NCBI RefSeq assembly: GCF_024684275.1
Contig: NZ_JAIKXF010000108.1
Coordinates: 1-37,676, forward strand
Direction: 5' to 3'
From: Ruminococcus sp.
GTDB lineage: Bacteria > Bacillota_A > Clostridia > Oscillospirales > Ruminococcaceae
Length of the DNA stretch: 37,676 nt
Positions 17,828-25,788 of this stretch are shown here, one piece after another; within the stretch, counting starts at the first letter, position 1; each line of letters starts with the position of its first letter. Both the position numbers and the translations under genes were made by a program. The notes under the pieces are model-generated. The model did not search any database. It saw only the letters and a program-made list of their open reading frames with translations, and was not told the origin of the DNA.

Positions 17828-19354
17828 TTATTCGGTTACTTTGCTCTTTTCTCTCTGCCTTCTGTTGAACTCCTCGGGAGTAATGAATGTAGGCACCATT
17901 TCGTGAAGAGCAGTTATTGCTACATCTTCATCATTAAGCTGTGCAGCATCTCTGAGCTTTTTAAGACGTGAAGCAAAATGCTCCTCGTCGATATCTATCT
18001 GCTTGCCTATGAAAATGAGCTTATTTGAGGTCTTTTGCAGCCCCTCCTCGTCCATAAGCAGCTCTTCCTTTATCTTCTCGCCGGGGCGGAGCCCTGTAAA
18101 TACGATAGGAACATCTTTATAAGGCACCTTGCCGTACATTCTGATAAGATTCTCGGCAAGAGTAACTATCTTTACAGGCTGTCCCATATCAAGAACGAAT
18201 ATCTCGCCGCCGTGAGCAATTGCAGCAGCCTCCATAACAAGGCTTACAGCCTCGGGGATAGTCATAAAATAGCGTATAATGTCCTCATGTGTAACAGTTA
18301 CTGGCTTGCCCTGCTCTATCTGCTTCTTGAAAAGAGGGATAACAGAACCGTTTGAGCCGAGTACATTTCCGAAACGGGTAGTTACGAACTCAGTTGTACC
18401 CTCATGCTGCTGAGAAAGATACTGAACTATCATCTCACAGCAGCGCTTTGAAGCGCCCATAGCATTAGTGGGGTTTACAGCCTTATCTGTAGATATCATA
18501 ACGAACTTCTTTACATCATGATACTGCGCAAGAGTAGCCACATTGAATGTTCCTATGACATTATTCTTGATAGCCTCCATGGGAGAAGCCTCCATAAGCG
18601 GTACGTGCTTATGTGCAGCGGCATGGAAAACTATCTCAGGCTTGTACTTCTCAAATATCTGGTTCATACGGTAATAATCACGAACAGAAGCTATAAGAGT
18701 CACAAGGCGGAGATTTTCACCGTACTCCATAACAAGCTCCTGCTGTATCTCGTAGGCATTATTCTCGTAAATATCAACGATAATTATCTGATCAGGGTTA
18801 TATTTAGCTATCTGACGGACAAGCTCTGAGCCGATGCTTCCGCCGCCGCCTGTTACCATACATCTTTTGCCGCTGATGAAATTTCTTATATCCTTATTAT
18901 CGAACTTGATAGGATCGCGTCCGAGGAGCTCCTCCACCTTTATATCGTGTACCTGACCAAGCAGAGTTGCCGAATCATCAAGGATAAGAGTACCTATGAA
19001 AGGAACTATCTTGAGGGGCAGCTTAGTCTCGTTGCATATGTCAATGACAGCTTTGCGTTCATCAGAAGTAAGTGACGGGATAGCAAGAATAAGCTGCTCT
19101 ATCTCCAACTCCTTAGCGTATTTTACGATATCATCTTCTCGTCCAACGACCTTGACCCCCATTATCTCCTTTCCGACCTTTTTGAAATCGTTGTCGATAA
19201 TGCACACAGGATTGAACTGAGCCGAATACTTATCATCGGTATACGGCGACTTCTGAGCGTTGAATATCTCCTTGAGAAGCATTTCACAGGCTACGCCGCC
19301 GCCTATTATCATAGTTCTCTTGGCGCACTCGCAGTAATTAATTTCCGAACTCAC
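17828..19354 (-). CDS. soluble CapD/FlaA1-type nucleotide-sugar dehydratase/epimerase
   Basis: 508 aa. Residues 1-130 form a CoA-binding-like Rossmann domain (TMIIGGGVACEMLLKEI), then an extended SDR domain. The NAD(P) motif VTGGGGSIGSELVRQI is near residues 167-182, and the active site is STDKAVNPTNAMGASK (288-303), where Met replaces the usual SDR Tyr as in FlaA1/WbpM enzymes. It probably acts on UDP-GlcNAc to make a 4-keto-6-deoxy sugar for surface glycans or protein glycosylation. Large family members carry four N-terminal membrane helices; none is present here. GTG start with AGGGAGG 6 bases upstream. Confidence 0.88.
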   Translation of the reverse strand: MSSEINYCECAKRTMIIGGGVACEMLLKEIFNAQKSPYTDDKYSAQFNPVCIIDNDFKKVGKEIMGVKVVGREDDIVKYAKELEIEQLILAIPSLTSDERKAVIDICNETKLPLKIVPFIGTLILDDSATLLGQVHDIKVEELLGRDPIKFDNKDIRNFISGKRCMVTGGGGSIGSELVRQIAKYNPDQIIIVDIYENNAYEIQQELVMEYGENLRLVTLIASVRDYYRMNQIFEKYKPEIVFHAAAHKHVPLMEASPMEAIKNNVIGTFNVATLAQYHDVKKFVMISTDKAVNPTNAMGASKRCCEMIVQYLSQQHEGTTEFVTTRFGNVLGSNGSVIPLFKKQIEQGKPVTVTHEDIIRYFMTIPEAVSLVMEAAAIAHGGEIFVLDMGQPVKIVTLAENLIRMYGKVPYKDVPIVFTGLRPGEKIKEELLMDEEGLQKTSNKLIFIGKQIDIDEEHFASRLKKLRDAAQLNDEDVAITALHEMVPTFITPEEFNRRQREKSKVTE

Positions 19355-19369
19355 AATAAACCTCCCTAA

Positions 19370-19386
19370 TTCCGCTTACAGCGGAA
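19370..19386. repeat. short hairpin between the kinase-like and capD-like genes
   Basis: Perfect inverted repeat TTCCGCT-TAC-AGCGGAA lies in the 42-base gap between the two minus-strand genes, just before the RBS of the second. There is no T-run, so it is more likely an mRNA processing or stability element than a terminator. Confidence 0.45.
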
Positions 19387-19396
19387 ACCACATAGA

Positions 19397-19981
19397 TCAA
19401 TTACAAAAATCAGATATATATTTTTTTACAGCCGACAGGCACTCATCAAGGCTGCCGTTGTTAGAAAAACGATGTGTTACCCCTGCCTCACTGAGCTTTT
19501 TATCGGAAAAATCCTCGTTATCAGCAAGAAACCGCCGGCACAGCTCAGCATACTTCGGGGCTGACTGCTTTTTTTCTCTTTCCACTGCCCTGAGAAATCT
19601 TATATCGTCGTCAACTTCAATGTAAACAGGCACCAATACCTCAGCACCGAGGCATTCTCTTATTTTCAGGTAAGATTCCAGCGTACCGATACCGATCCGG
19701 TCCCCCCTGTCGGTGCTGATACTGTCTTTTGCGGTATAATATGTCCATTTACCGCATTTTGTATCATATGTACGCCATTCTATTACCTCACCACTGTCCC
19801 TCATGGCGTTGAAGCGTTCATCATCAACGAAGTGATATTCAACGCCCTCGCGCTCACCTGCACGAATGGGACGGGTAGTGTAGAGAACAATGGGGATAAG
19901 CTCTGAATCTTCGAGGATACGGCTGTAAATGGTATCCTTTCCCGAAGAGCTCTTGCCCATAATGTAAAAAATATGGCTCAT
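19397..19981 (-). CDS. guanylate-kinase-like nucleotide kinase
   Basis: 194 aa. The P-loop is IMGKSSSGKDT (residues 7-17), divergent from the usual GPSGxGKxT of Gmk. The GMP-binding region is partly kept: LYTTRPIRAGEREGVEYHFV resembles TTRxPRxGExxGxDYxFV. The later YGT motif region reads YDTKCGKWTYYT. It is likely a distinct guanylate-kinase-like family and not the housekeeping Gmk. I chose ATG 19981, with AGGAG 7 bases before it; upstream in-frame codons would place the promoter inside the coding region. It precedes the CapD-like gene by 42 bases. Confidence 0.72.
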   Translation of the reverse strand: MSHIFYIMGKSSSGKDTIYSRILEDSELIPIVLYTTRPIRAGEREGVEYHFVDDERFNAMRDSGEVIEWRTYDTKCGKWTYYTAKDSISTDRGDRIGIGTLESYLKIRECLGAEVLVPVYIEVDDDIRFLRAVEREKKQSAPKYAELCRRFLADNEDFSDKKLSEAGVTHRFSNNGSLDECLSAVKKYISDFCN

Positions 19982-20030
19982 ACCATAACTCCTATTAAAA
20001 AAGTAATCACAGATAATCCACACGAATTTA

Positions 20031-20059
20031 ATTATATCACAACTAAAAAAATAAATCAA
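20031..20059 (-). promoter_or_regulatory. promoter of the kinase-like/CapD-like pair
   Basis: Minus strand TTGATT (20054-20059), 17-base spacer, perfect TATAAT (20031-20036). The start of transcription would fall about 45 bases before the ATG at 19981. Confidence 0.72.
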
Positions 20060-20267
20060 GTCCACAAATTGCTGAATTAGGACATTTCGGGCATATTTTG
20101 CGGAAATAGTCTAAATAGCCGAAATATTTTCAGCACAGGCTATGAATATGAGCAAAATGCCGTTTTGTAGGGATAATTTGTAAATTTTCTATTGCTGTGC
20201 TTTACAACAAATATAAAAAGTATTAAAGTATATAGTGGAAAAATTGCAGAAAACGGAGGTTTAAAGC

Positions 20268-22970
20268 ATGAAAAAGAAAAAAAACAATGCTTCCGGAGCT
20301 GTTTCGGCTCTTGCTGCTGTTGTCGTTGCGGCAGGCGCATTATGTCCTGCTGCAACTCAGTTCGCTCCCCTCAACGCGAATGCAGGTCAGCAGCTTGGAC
20401 AGACAGACTTTGAAAGCGAAGTCGGACTCCCGTGGCACATTGTAGAGTCTGCTCCCGGAGAAATGGACTTCAAGATCGACAAGGGCGCGTACACCGTGAC
20501 TATTGTCAACCCGGGCGGAGCTTCAAGAGGCGGCGAGGATCGCTGGGACTGTCAGTTCAGACACAGAGGGCTCAGGATAGTTTCGGGACACAAGTATAAG
20601 GTCTCCTACGAGATAACCCCCTCAGAGAGCGGAAAGTATTACACAAAAATAGGCAACCTCGACGGCGATGTGGAAATATGGCATAACATGACGGCTGACG
20701 GCGGACCTGATTTCAACAGCACATGGGACTGCATCCAGATAAGCAAAAACGAGACAAAAAAGGTCGATGTAACATTTACAGCCGACAAATCGCTTGAAGT
20801 TGCGGAATGGGCTTTCCACTTAGGCGGCGACGGTCAGTACACAAACGGCGACTGCTTCCCTGTAGGCACAGAGATAAAATTCGATAATATGTCACTCGTC
20901 GACCTTACAAGCGACGAAAACGACTACCCAGAGGCTGAGGTCTGGGAGCGTGCAGGGATACTCACCAATCAGGTATGCTACTTCCCCCAAAGAGCTAAGA
21001 GAGCTACTCTTCTCAGCGATTCATCAAAGCCTGTTGATTTCGAGGTAATAGATGAATCCGGCAAGACCGTGTACGAAGGCAAAAGCACTCCATTCGGACA
21101 CGATAAGGACTCAGACGATGAAGTTCATATCATTGACTTCACCGACCTTGACAAAGAGGGTACATATCATATCGAATCTGAAGACGGTTCTGAAAGCCGT
21201 GACTTTGAAATATGCGGCTCTGATAAGTATTCCAGCCTGCTTTACGATTCTCTGAACTACTTCTATCAGAACAGAAGCGGTATCGAGATAGAGAGCGATT
21301 TCATTTCCTCGGGCGAGACCTCTGAGCTCGCACGTGCAGCAGGTCACCCAAAGGATATGGCTGAAATAGAGCAGACATGGGGATACAGCGGCAGCAGCGG
21401 CTCCATAGACGTTACAGGCGGCTGGTACGATGCAGGCGACCACGGCAAATACGTTGTAAACGGCGGATTCTCCCTCTGGCTCATGCAGAACCAGTATGAA
21501 ACAGCGTTAAAATACGGCTTTGAAAATGTTTACGGCGACGGTACGATGCTCCTTCCCGAAAATACAAACGGCACTCCCGACCTTCTCGACGAAGCTCGCT
21601 GGGAAATGGAATGGATGCTGAAAATGATAGTCGAAAGCGGCGAATACAAGGGTATGGCTTACCACAAGGCTCATGACGAGAAGTGGACAGCACTCGGCAT
21701 CGCTCCTGCTGACGATGATATGAAGCGTATCGTAAAGCCTCCGACGACTGCGGCTACTCTCAATCTGGCTGCCTGCGGAGCTCAGGCTGCTCGTCTTTGG
21801 AAGGACCACGACAGTGGTTTTGCTGAACAGTGTCTGGAAGCTGCAAAGAACGCATTCGAGGCTGCCAAAAAGCACCCCGATATGTACGCGCCTCTTGATG
21901 AATCCGTAGGAGGCGGTGCCTACGGCGATACAGATGTCGAGGACGAATTCTGCTGGGCAGCTCTGGAGCTGTTCATCACAACAGGCGACGAGGACTATTA
22001 CGACGAAGCTGCGGAGAATAAATTCTTTCTTGATATGCCGCAGTCTCTGGGCGGAGGCGAAAGCGTTGATACAGTTGGAAGCTTCGACTGGGGCAACACA
22101 GGCGGTCTCGCTACCCTGAGTGCGGCTCTCAATACCGATAAATTCGACAAGGGCGACGCTGAGATAATACAGGAAGCTATCGTTTCCGCGGCTGACAGCT
22201 TTATCTCTCTTGAAGAAAATCAGGGCTACGGTGTTCCCTACGGGCAGAGCACTCTCAGCTACAACGACAGCGACGAGGGCTATATCTGGGGCTCAAACTC
22301 TTTTGTAACAGATAACGCTATTGTTATGGCTTATGCTTATCTCCTCACAGATGACGACATCTACCTTGACGGTGCTATCGGCGGAATGGACTATATCCTC
22401 GGCAGAAATGCTATGGATTACTCATACGTTACAGGCTACGGCACTCATGCCATAGAATATCCTCACCACCGCTACTGGGCAAGGCAGATCGACGAGGCCT
22501 TCCCTAAGGCACCGAACGGCGTTATGTGCGGCGGTCCGAACTCGGGTATGCAGGATCCGTGGGTACAGGGCTCAGGCTGGAAAAAGGGTGAGATACCGCC
22601 TCAGAAATGCTATCTTGACAATATCGAAGCATGGTCTGTAAACGAGTGTACTATCAACTGGAACGCTTCACTTGCATGGCTGGCAGGCTTCACAGCTCAG
22701 GAGGCGACTGACGAGGGTATCGTTGTTACAGCTCATACTAACGGCAAAAAGTCCGACAAGGAAGAAGCGACCACTACAAAATCCAAGAAAACAAAGACCG
22801 AGAAAACTACTGCAAAGACCACAAAGGCAAGCAGAGACGACGATGATGACGAAGATGACAAGAACAGCAGCGGACTGCTCAAGGTAGGGCTTATCGCAGG
22901 TGCGGCTGTGATCGCACTTATCTCATTAGAGCTGTTTGTATACAAAATGGCTAAACTGAAAAAGAAATAA
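20268..22970 (+). CDS. GH9 endoglucanase, membrane-anchored, with N-terminal CBM
   Basis: 900-aa secreted cellulase. Signal peptide about 1-39 (ends NANA), a CBM4/9-type beta-sandwich about 42-215, a CelD-type Ig-like domain about 228-315 and a GH9 catalytic domain about 325-810. Catalytic residues seen: D388 and D391 in GGWYDAGDHGKY, the His motif PHHR at 732-735, and acid E793 in SVNECTINWN. Then comes a Thr/Lys linker, an Asp-rich run (DDDDDEDD), one membrane helix (VGLIAGAAVIALISLELFVY) and a basic end MAKLKKK. No dockerin or extra CBM is present, so it should stay on the cell membrane facing out. RBS GGAGG lies 8 bases before ATG. Confidence 0.95.
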   Translation: MKKKKNNASGAVSALAAVVVAAGALCPAATQFAPLNANAGQQLGQTDFESEVGLPWHIVESAPGEMDFKIDKGAYTVTIVNPGGASRGGEDRWDCQFRHRGLRIVSGHKYKVSYEITPSESGKYYTKIGNLDGDVEIWHNMTADGGPDFNSTWDCIQISKNETKKVDVTFTADKSLEVAEWAFHLGGDGQYTNGDCFPVGTEIKFDNMSLVDLTSDENDYPEAEVWERAGILTNQVCYFPQRAKRATLLSDSSKPVDFEVIDESGKTVYEGKSTPFGHDKDSDDEVHIIDFTDLDKEGTYHIESEDGSESRDFEICGSDKYSSLLYDSLNYFYQNRSGIEIESDFISSGETSELARAAGHPKDMAEIEQTWGYSGSSGSIDVTGGWYDAGDHGKYVVNGGFSLWLMQNQYETALKYGFENVYGDGTMLLPENTNGTPDLLDEARWEMEWMLKMIVESGEYKGMAYHKAHDEKWTALGIAPADDDMKRIVKPPTTAATLNLAACGAQAARLWKDHDSGFAEQCLEAAKNAFEAAKKHPDMYAPLDESVGGGAYGDTDVEDEFCWAALELFITTGDEDYYDEAAENKFFLDMPQSLGGGESVDTVGSFDWGNTGGLATLSAALNTDKFDKGDAEIIQEAIVSAADSFISLEENQGYGVPYGQSTLSYNDSDEGYIWGSNSFVTDNAIVMAYAYLLTDDDIYLDGAIGGMDYILGRNAMDYSYVTGYGTHAIEYPHHRYWARQIDEAFPKAPNGVMCGGPNSGMQDPWVQGSGWKKGEIPPQKCYLDNIEAWSVNECTINWNASLAWLAGFTAQEATDEGIVVTAHTNGKKSDKEEATTTKSKKTKTEKTTAKTTKASRDDDDDEDDKNSSGLLKVGLIAGAAVIALISLELFVYKMAKLKKK

Positions 22971-22976
22971 AAAAAT

Positions 22977-23006
22977 ACAGCCTTCCCACAGTGGAAGGCT
23001 GTTTTT
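22977..23006. terminator. bidirectional terminator between convergent genes
   Basis: ACAGCCTTCC (22977-22986), loop CACAGT, GGAAGGCTGT, then T-run on plus. On minus the stem is followed by ATTTTTTT. It ends both the GH9 gene and the GNAT gene at 23022-23477. Confidence 0.92.
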
Positions 23007-23021
23007 GTATCATTCATCATT

Positions 23022-23477
23022 TCAAAGGGACATCACGTATATCTGGCAGGGATTTGCTTCGTCCCATAAATCGGGAAATACCTCGAATTCCTTGAAGCCG
23101 CAGCCGATATAAAACAGATTAGTTCTGTCATAATCTTCGTATTTTCCCATTTGAACGGTTTTTACCTGCATGAATGAATATCCCAGAAATTTTGCTGCTT
23201 CTTTAGCACATTCCACAAGCTCACGTCCTATACCTTTGCGGTGATATGGCTTGAGGACTCCCATAACGGCAAGCTCTACCGTAGCATTGCCAGTCTCTTT
23301 AAGGCAGAGAAAGCCTGTATATTCACCATTCTCCTCAGCTGCAAAAAATATCATGTCAGCACTTTCCTCAATATACCGCTCTCTTGATCCGTCAACCTCG
23401 AACCATTCCTTCAACGCTTCAAGGATATTGCGTGATATGGCTTTTTTCTGAGGTTTGTCGTGTATCTGTACTATCAT
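23022..23477 (-). CDS. GNAT-family N-acetyltransferase
   Basis: 151 aa. The acetyl-CoA site is visible as VMGVLKPYHRKGIGRELVECA (R/Q-x-x-G-x-G/A pattern in HRKGIG) near residues 70-90. The preceding strand is ATVELAVMGV, and the tail LFYIGCGFKEFE matches the usual FYxxxGF element. Substrate cannot be told from sequence. Monocistronic, with RBS GGAAAGGAAC before the ATG and the shared terminator downstream. Confidence 0.88.
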   Translation of the reverse strand: MIVQIHDKPQKKAISRNILEALKEWFEVDGSRERYIEESADMIFFAAEENGEYTGFLCLKETGNATVELAVMGVLKPYHRKGIGRELVECAKEAAKFLGYSFMQVKTVQMGKYEDYDRTNLFYIGCGFKEFEVFPDLWDEANPCQIYVMSL

Positions 23478-23616
23478 AATTGTTCCTTTCCTGTGAAGTT
23501 TTTATTAATTTAAGTAATTATAGCATTCTGCCGTGGAATTGTCAATCCCGATCATCAAAAGCAAAGAAAATCAAGCATTTTTCATCATACTTTCACACAA
23601 ACACTCATACGATAGC

Positions 23617-23645
23617 TTGACTTTTTACGACATCAGTAGTATAAT
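23617..23645 (+). promoter_or_regulatory. promoter of the repeat-protein gene
   Basis: TTGACT (23617-23622), 17-base spacer, perfect TATAAT (23640-23645). It lies 35 bases before the ATG at 23681. Confidence 0.8.
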
Positions 23646-23680
23646 AAATACATATTTATGTACAGGAGAGTGTTTATTAC

Positions 23681-24328
23681 ATGAGCAGAGGAAACGGCTT
23701 TTTCAGCAATCTGAAAAGATCCACCAAGATAACCCTCGTTTCGTGCGGCTGTTTTATTGCACTTACAGCTGTTATTCTTACTTTTTTCGTAATGTTTCCA
23801 ATTACTCCGTCAGAAAAAATGATATCAAGCTTCGGACGTGAGAGCATTTACAAGCAGGAACCGCAGGGAACAGGTCCTGCTGCCGCTGTATCTACTACTG
23901 CCACAAATGATATCGTAACCTCAAAGACCAGGCGTACAACTACAGTTACAAGAGTAAAAAAATCCGAATATACTATAACTTTTACCTCCGGAAACGGCTT
24001 CTTCAAGGGACAGAAGATACCCTCCGGAAATTTCTCAGGTCAGCTCAACACTTATACCCCCACCACTACAACATCTGTTGTAAGCGGCTATACAGGCGGC
24101 ACAGGTGAGCTTACCACATATCCGAACGGAGAAGTCCCTACCATTGATCCCAACGGCGGAACAGGCACAGGCACCGAAACTCCTGTAACTCCACCTGAGG
24201 GCGGCGGCACCGGCACAGGCACTGAAACTCCTGTAACTCCACCCGAGGGCGGCGGTTCAGGCACAGGCACTGAAACTCCTGTAACTCCACCTGCTGACGG
24301 CGGCGGTGCAGCAGCAACAGCTGAATAA
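23681..24328 (+). CDS. membrane-anchored protein with Gly/Thr/Pro repeats, unknown function
   Basis: 215 aa. A short basic N-terminus is followed by one hydrophobic segment (ITLVSCGCFIALTAVILTFFVMF, about residues 17-39) that would anchor it with the rest outside. The extracellular part is low complexity: Thr-rich, a short possible beta region (SEYTITFTSGNGFFKGQKIPS), then three 16-residue repeats built on GTGTETPVTPPEGGG to the C-terminus. No catalytic motif is seen. It resembles Thr/Pro linkers of cell-surface proteins, yet nothing is attached to the end. RBS CAGGAGAG lies upstream; it has its own promoter and terminator. Confidence 0.72.
   Translation: MSRGNGFFSNLKRSTKITLVSCGCFIALTAVILTFFVMFPITPSEKMISSFGRESIYKQEPQGTGPAAAVSTTATNDIVTSKTRRTTTVTRVKKSEYTITFTSGNGFFKGQKIPSGNFSGQLNTYTPTTTTSVVSGYTGGTGELTTYPNGEVPTIDPNGGTGTGTETPVTPPEGGGTGTGTETPVTPPEGGGSGTGTETPVTPPADGGGAAATAE
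24158..24295 (+). repeat. three 48-bp in-frame tandem repeats
   Basis: Codons 160-205 of the 23681-24328 gene. Period is 48 bases (16 residues, core TETPVTPPEGGG), with few base differences between copies. A coding minisatellite; copy number may vary between strains. Confidence 0.9.
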
Positions 24329-24332
24329 AAAC

Positions 24333-24360
24333 AAAAGGCGTGAGCAATCACGCCTTTTTT
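24333..24360. terminator. bidirectional terminator
   Basis: AAAAGGCGTGA (24333-24343), loop GCAA, TCACGCCTTTTTT. Flanking A and T runs allow function on both strands, for the repeat-protein gene (plus) and the NUDIX gene (minus). Confidence 0.93.
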
Positions 24361-24377
24361 CATTATAAGCATTAAGA

Positions 24378-25169
24378 TCAGAATACTGCTTTTTTTATCA
24401 TGTCAAGCTCGTCAAGTGAGATGCAATTAGGAATATCCTCATACTTCATTACCGAGAGAAGCTCATCTATCTCAGCCCAGCAAACCTCAGATACCTCAGA
24501 TGACTGGAGAGTAAGGTCTTCTATCTCGATATGCTCACGGCAGATATATACTGCCACAAGCTCGTTATCATCTATGCCGTCCTTTTTGAACTCTGCCTTT
24601 TTAAGTCCTATGAATTCAAGCTGGCTTCTGTCAATATCAAGCCCCAGCTCCTCGCGGACCTCTTTAAGAGCAGTATGACGGAACTCCTCCCCCTGTGAAA
24701 CATGACCTGCCGCAGAAACATCATAGCAGTCGGGATTGATGTCCTTTTCATGGGAGCGCTTCTGTAAAAGCACAAATATACCGCCGTCACGGCGCTTTAT
24801 CATCCAGATATGTACTGTCGGGTGAAGATCGCCGTCCCTGTGGACAAGGGTCCTCGGCTTGCTTTCCGCTGTGATCCTTGCCTTATCGTCGATGAGGTTG
24901 AGGAACTCGTCGGAAATAAACTCAACGCTGATCTCAGGATTTTCCTCGGCAGCATCTGTAAATGCCGACTTTATATCGTCAATTGCAGAATTATCTATAT
25001 CTTCATCGGAAATATAGACCTTGTATGATGCAGGAGCCCCCTTTTGTGCAATAGCTCCCGAAAGTGTATATCTGTCCGTTATATCCGCAGCGCCAAGCTT
25101 TTTTGCAGTCTCCTCATAGAGCTTTTCCTCAGAGGCAAGTCTGCTCAGAAAAATTTCAAAATCTTCCAT
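24378..25169 (-). CDS. NUDIX hydrolase with an N-terminal extension
   Basis: 263 aa. The NUDIX box near residues 154-176 reads GHVSQGEEFRHTALKEVREE followed by LGL, matching GX5EX7REUXEEXGU with Lys for the first Arg. Preceding LVHRDGDLHPTVHIWMIKRR is the start often seen in the isopentenyl-diphosphate-isomerase-like NUDIX group. The first about 105 residues form an extra domain I do not recognise (DITDRYTLSGAIAQKG, KVYISDEDIDNSAID). ATG 25169 is favoured over 25181 because GGAG lies 6 bases before it. Substrate unknown, likely a small nucleoside-diphosphate-linked compound. Confidence 0.85.
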   Translation of the reverse strand: MEDFEIFLSRLASEEKLYEETAKKLGAADITDRYTLSGAIAQKGAPASYKVYISDEDIDNSAIDDIKSAFTDAAEENPEISVEFISDEFLNLIDDKARITAESKPRTLVHRDGDLHPTVHIWMIKRRDGGIFVLLQKRSHEKDINPDCYDVSAAGHVSQGEEFRHTALKEVREELGLDIDRSQLEFIGLKKAEFKKDGIDDNELVAVYICREHIEIEDLTLQSSEVSEVCWAEIDELLSVMKYEDIPNCISLDELDMIKKAVF

Positions 25170-25284
25170 AATCTTCTCCATTTTATCTCTGTTTCAACCG
25201 TAAACGCCTTTATTCAGCGCTATAAATTATATACCTATAAACGGAAAAAGTCAAGGCTTTTTGGAAAAAATAAATATTCAGAGT

Positions 25285-25318
25285 AAAAAAACAGCTCCCC
25301 GACCATGATCGGAGAGCT
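25285..25318 (-). terminator. terminator of tRNA-Arg
   Basis: Minus strand AGCTCTCCGA, loop TCATGG, TCGGGGAGCT (10 bp, one G-U), then TG and a run of seven T. It lies directly downstream of the tRNA gene. Confidence 0.9.
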
Positions 25319-25323
25319 TTCAG

Positions 25324-25397
25324 CGTCCCAAAGAGGAGTCGAACCTCCGGCCTACTGCTTAGGAGGCAGTCGCTCTATCCTACTGAGCTATTGGGAC
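25324..25397 (-). tRNA. tRNA-Arg, anticodon CCT
   Basis: 74-nt cloverleaf. Acceptor arms GTCCCAA / TTGGGAC with discriminator G, D arm TAGCTCAGTAGGATAGAG, and anticodon stem ACTGC/GCAGT enclosing CTCCTAA, so anticodon CCT reads AGG (Arg). The T arm is GGAGG-TTCGACT-CCTCT. CCA is not encoded. It has its own promoter (25412-25440) and terminator. Confidence 0.96.
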
Positions 25398-25411
25398 ATA
25401 TCACGTATAAT

Positions 25412-25440
25412 ATTTTACCACATATTTCTCCTCATTGCAA
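25412..25440 (-). promoter_or_regulatory. promoter of tRNA-Arg
   Basis: Minus strand TTGCAA (25435-25440), 17-base spacer, TAAAAT (25412-25417), about 15 bases before the mature 5' end. Boxes are close to consensus. Confidence 0.6.
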
Positions 25441-25533
25441 GAGCTGAGATATAATTTTATTTTTTACATATTTGCACATCAATCATTCCTCCCCTACAAT
25501 ATTAATAATAAATTAACTTTTTCTCAGCGCCTC

Positions 25534-25562
25534 TTGCTTTTTTAATGCTTTTGTGATATAAT
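25534..25562 (+). promoter_or_regulatory. promoter of the cobalamin-riboswitch ECF operon
   Basis: TTGCTT (25534-25539), 17-base spacer, perfect TATAAT (25557-25562). The start point would fall at about 25568-25570, right at the first strand of the riboswitch P1 stem, which supports both calls. Confidence 0.75.
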
Positions 25563-25566
25563 ACTT

Positions 25567-25644
25567 TTGTCTGAAACTGAGGGAAGTACGGTGAAAATCC
25601 GTCGCAGCAGTCACTGCCGTATAGTCGGATCGCTCGTCAGACAA
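25567..25644 (+). ncRNA. compact cobalamin riboswitch
   Basis: P1 is closed by TTGTCTGA (25567-25574) and TCAGACAA (25637-25644). Between them lie GGGAAGTACGGTGAAAATCC and GTCGCAGCAGTCACTGCCG, which match the conserved cobalamin core (GGTGxxAATCC, GCAG, CACTG), and a B12-box-like GTCGGATCGCTCGTC. At about 78 nt it lacks most peripheral arms and resembles the short AdoCbl-variant class. Known role: corrinoid binding reduces expression of downstream uptake or synthesis genes. Downstream genes (DUF4430 proteins, ECF transporter) fit. Subclass and ligand form are inferred. Confidence 0.87.
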
Positions 25645-25676
25645 TGGGTAATACACGTTTTTGGACAGTGAAAAAC

Positions 25677-25775
25677 GATGCCTGAAAAACTCTTTACAGG
25701 CTTTCTGTGGAGCTTTTTTGCTGCGCTTTTCGCACTGCGGAAAGGCTTTTTTTATTGTCCTGCACATTATAATAA
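25677..25775 (+). promoter_or_regulatory. riboswitch expression platform with terminator-like hairpins
   Basis: Between the aptamer and the first gene are GCCTG...CAGGC (hairpin with an A/T loop) and then CTTTCTGT pairing with GCGGAAAG (two G-U), capped by TGCG-CTTTT-CGCA and followed by GGC and seven T. The CAGGCTTTCTG segment can join either structure, so an antiterminator/terminator choice is plausible. No coding role: an in-frame upstream extension of the next ORF runs through it by chance. Confidence 0.6.
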
Positions 25776-25788
25776 GGAGTTGCTTTTT

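Noticed and set aside
19982..20065. Longer start of the guanylate-kinase-like gene
   Set aside because: The extra 28 residues cover the -10 box of a good promoter and lack an RBS.
20202..20236. Promoter for the GH9 gene (TTTACA or TATAGT candidates)
   Set aside because: No -35/-10 pair with acceptable spacing could be fixed with confidence.
24158..24295. CRISPR-like tandem repeats
   Set aside because: In-frame coding repeats with no unique spacers.
24088..24372. Minus-strand Pro/Val-rich ORF over the 48-bp repeats
   Set aside because: Arises from the opposite strand of the coding repeats and includes the terminator.
25678..25788. In-frame upstream extension of the DUF4430 gene (37 more codons)
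   Set aside because: It runs through the riboswitch expression platform and has no RBS; ATG 25789 has AAGGAG and begins a clean signal peptide.
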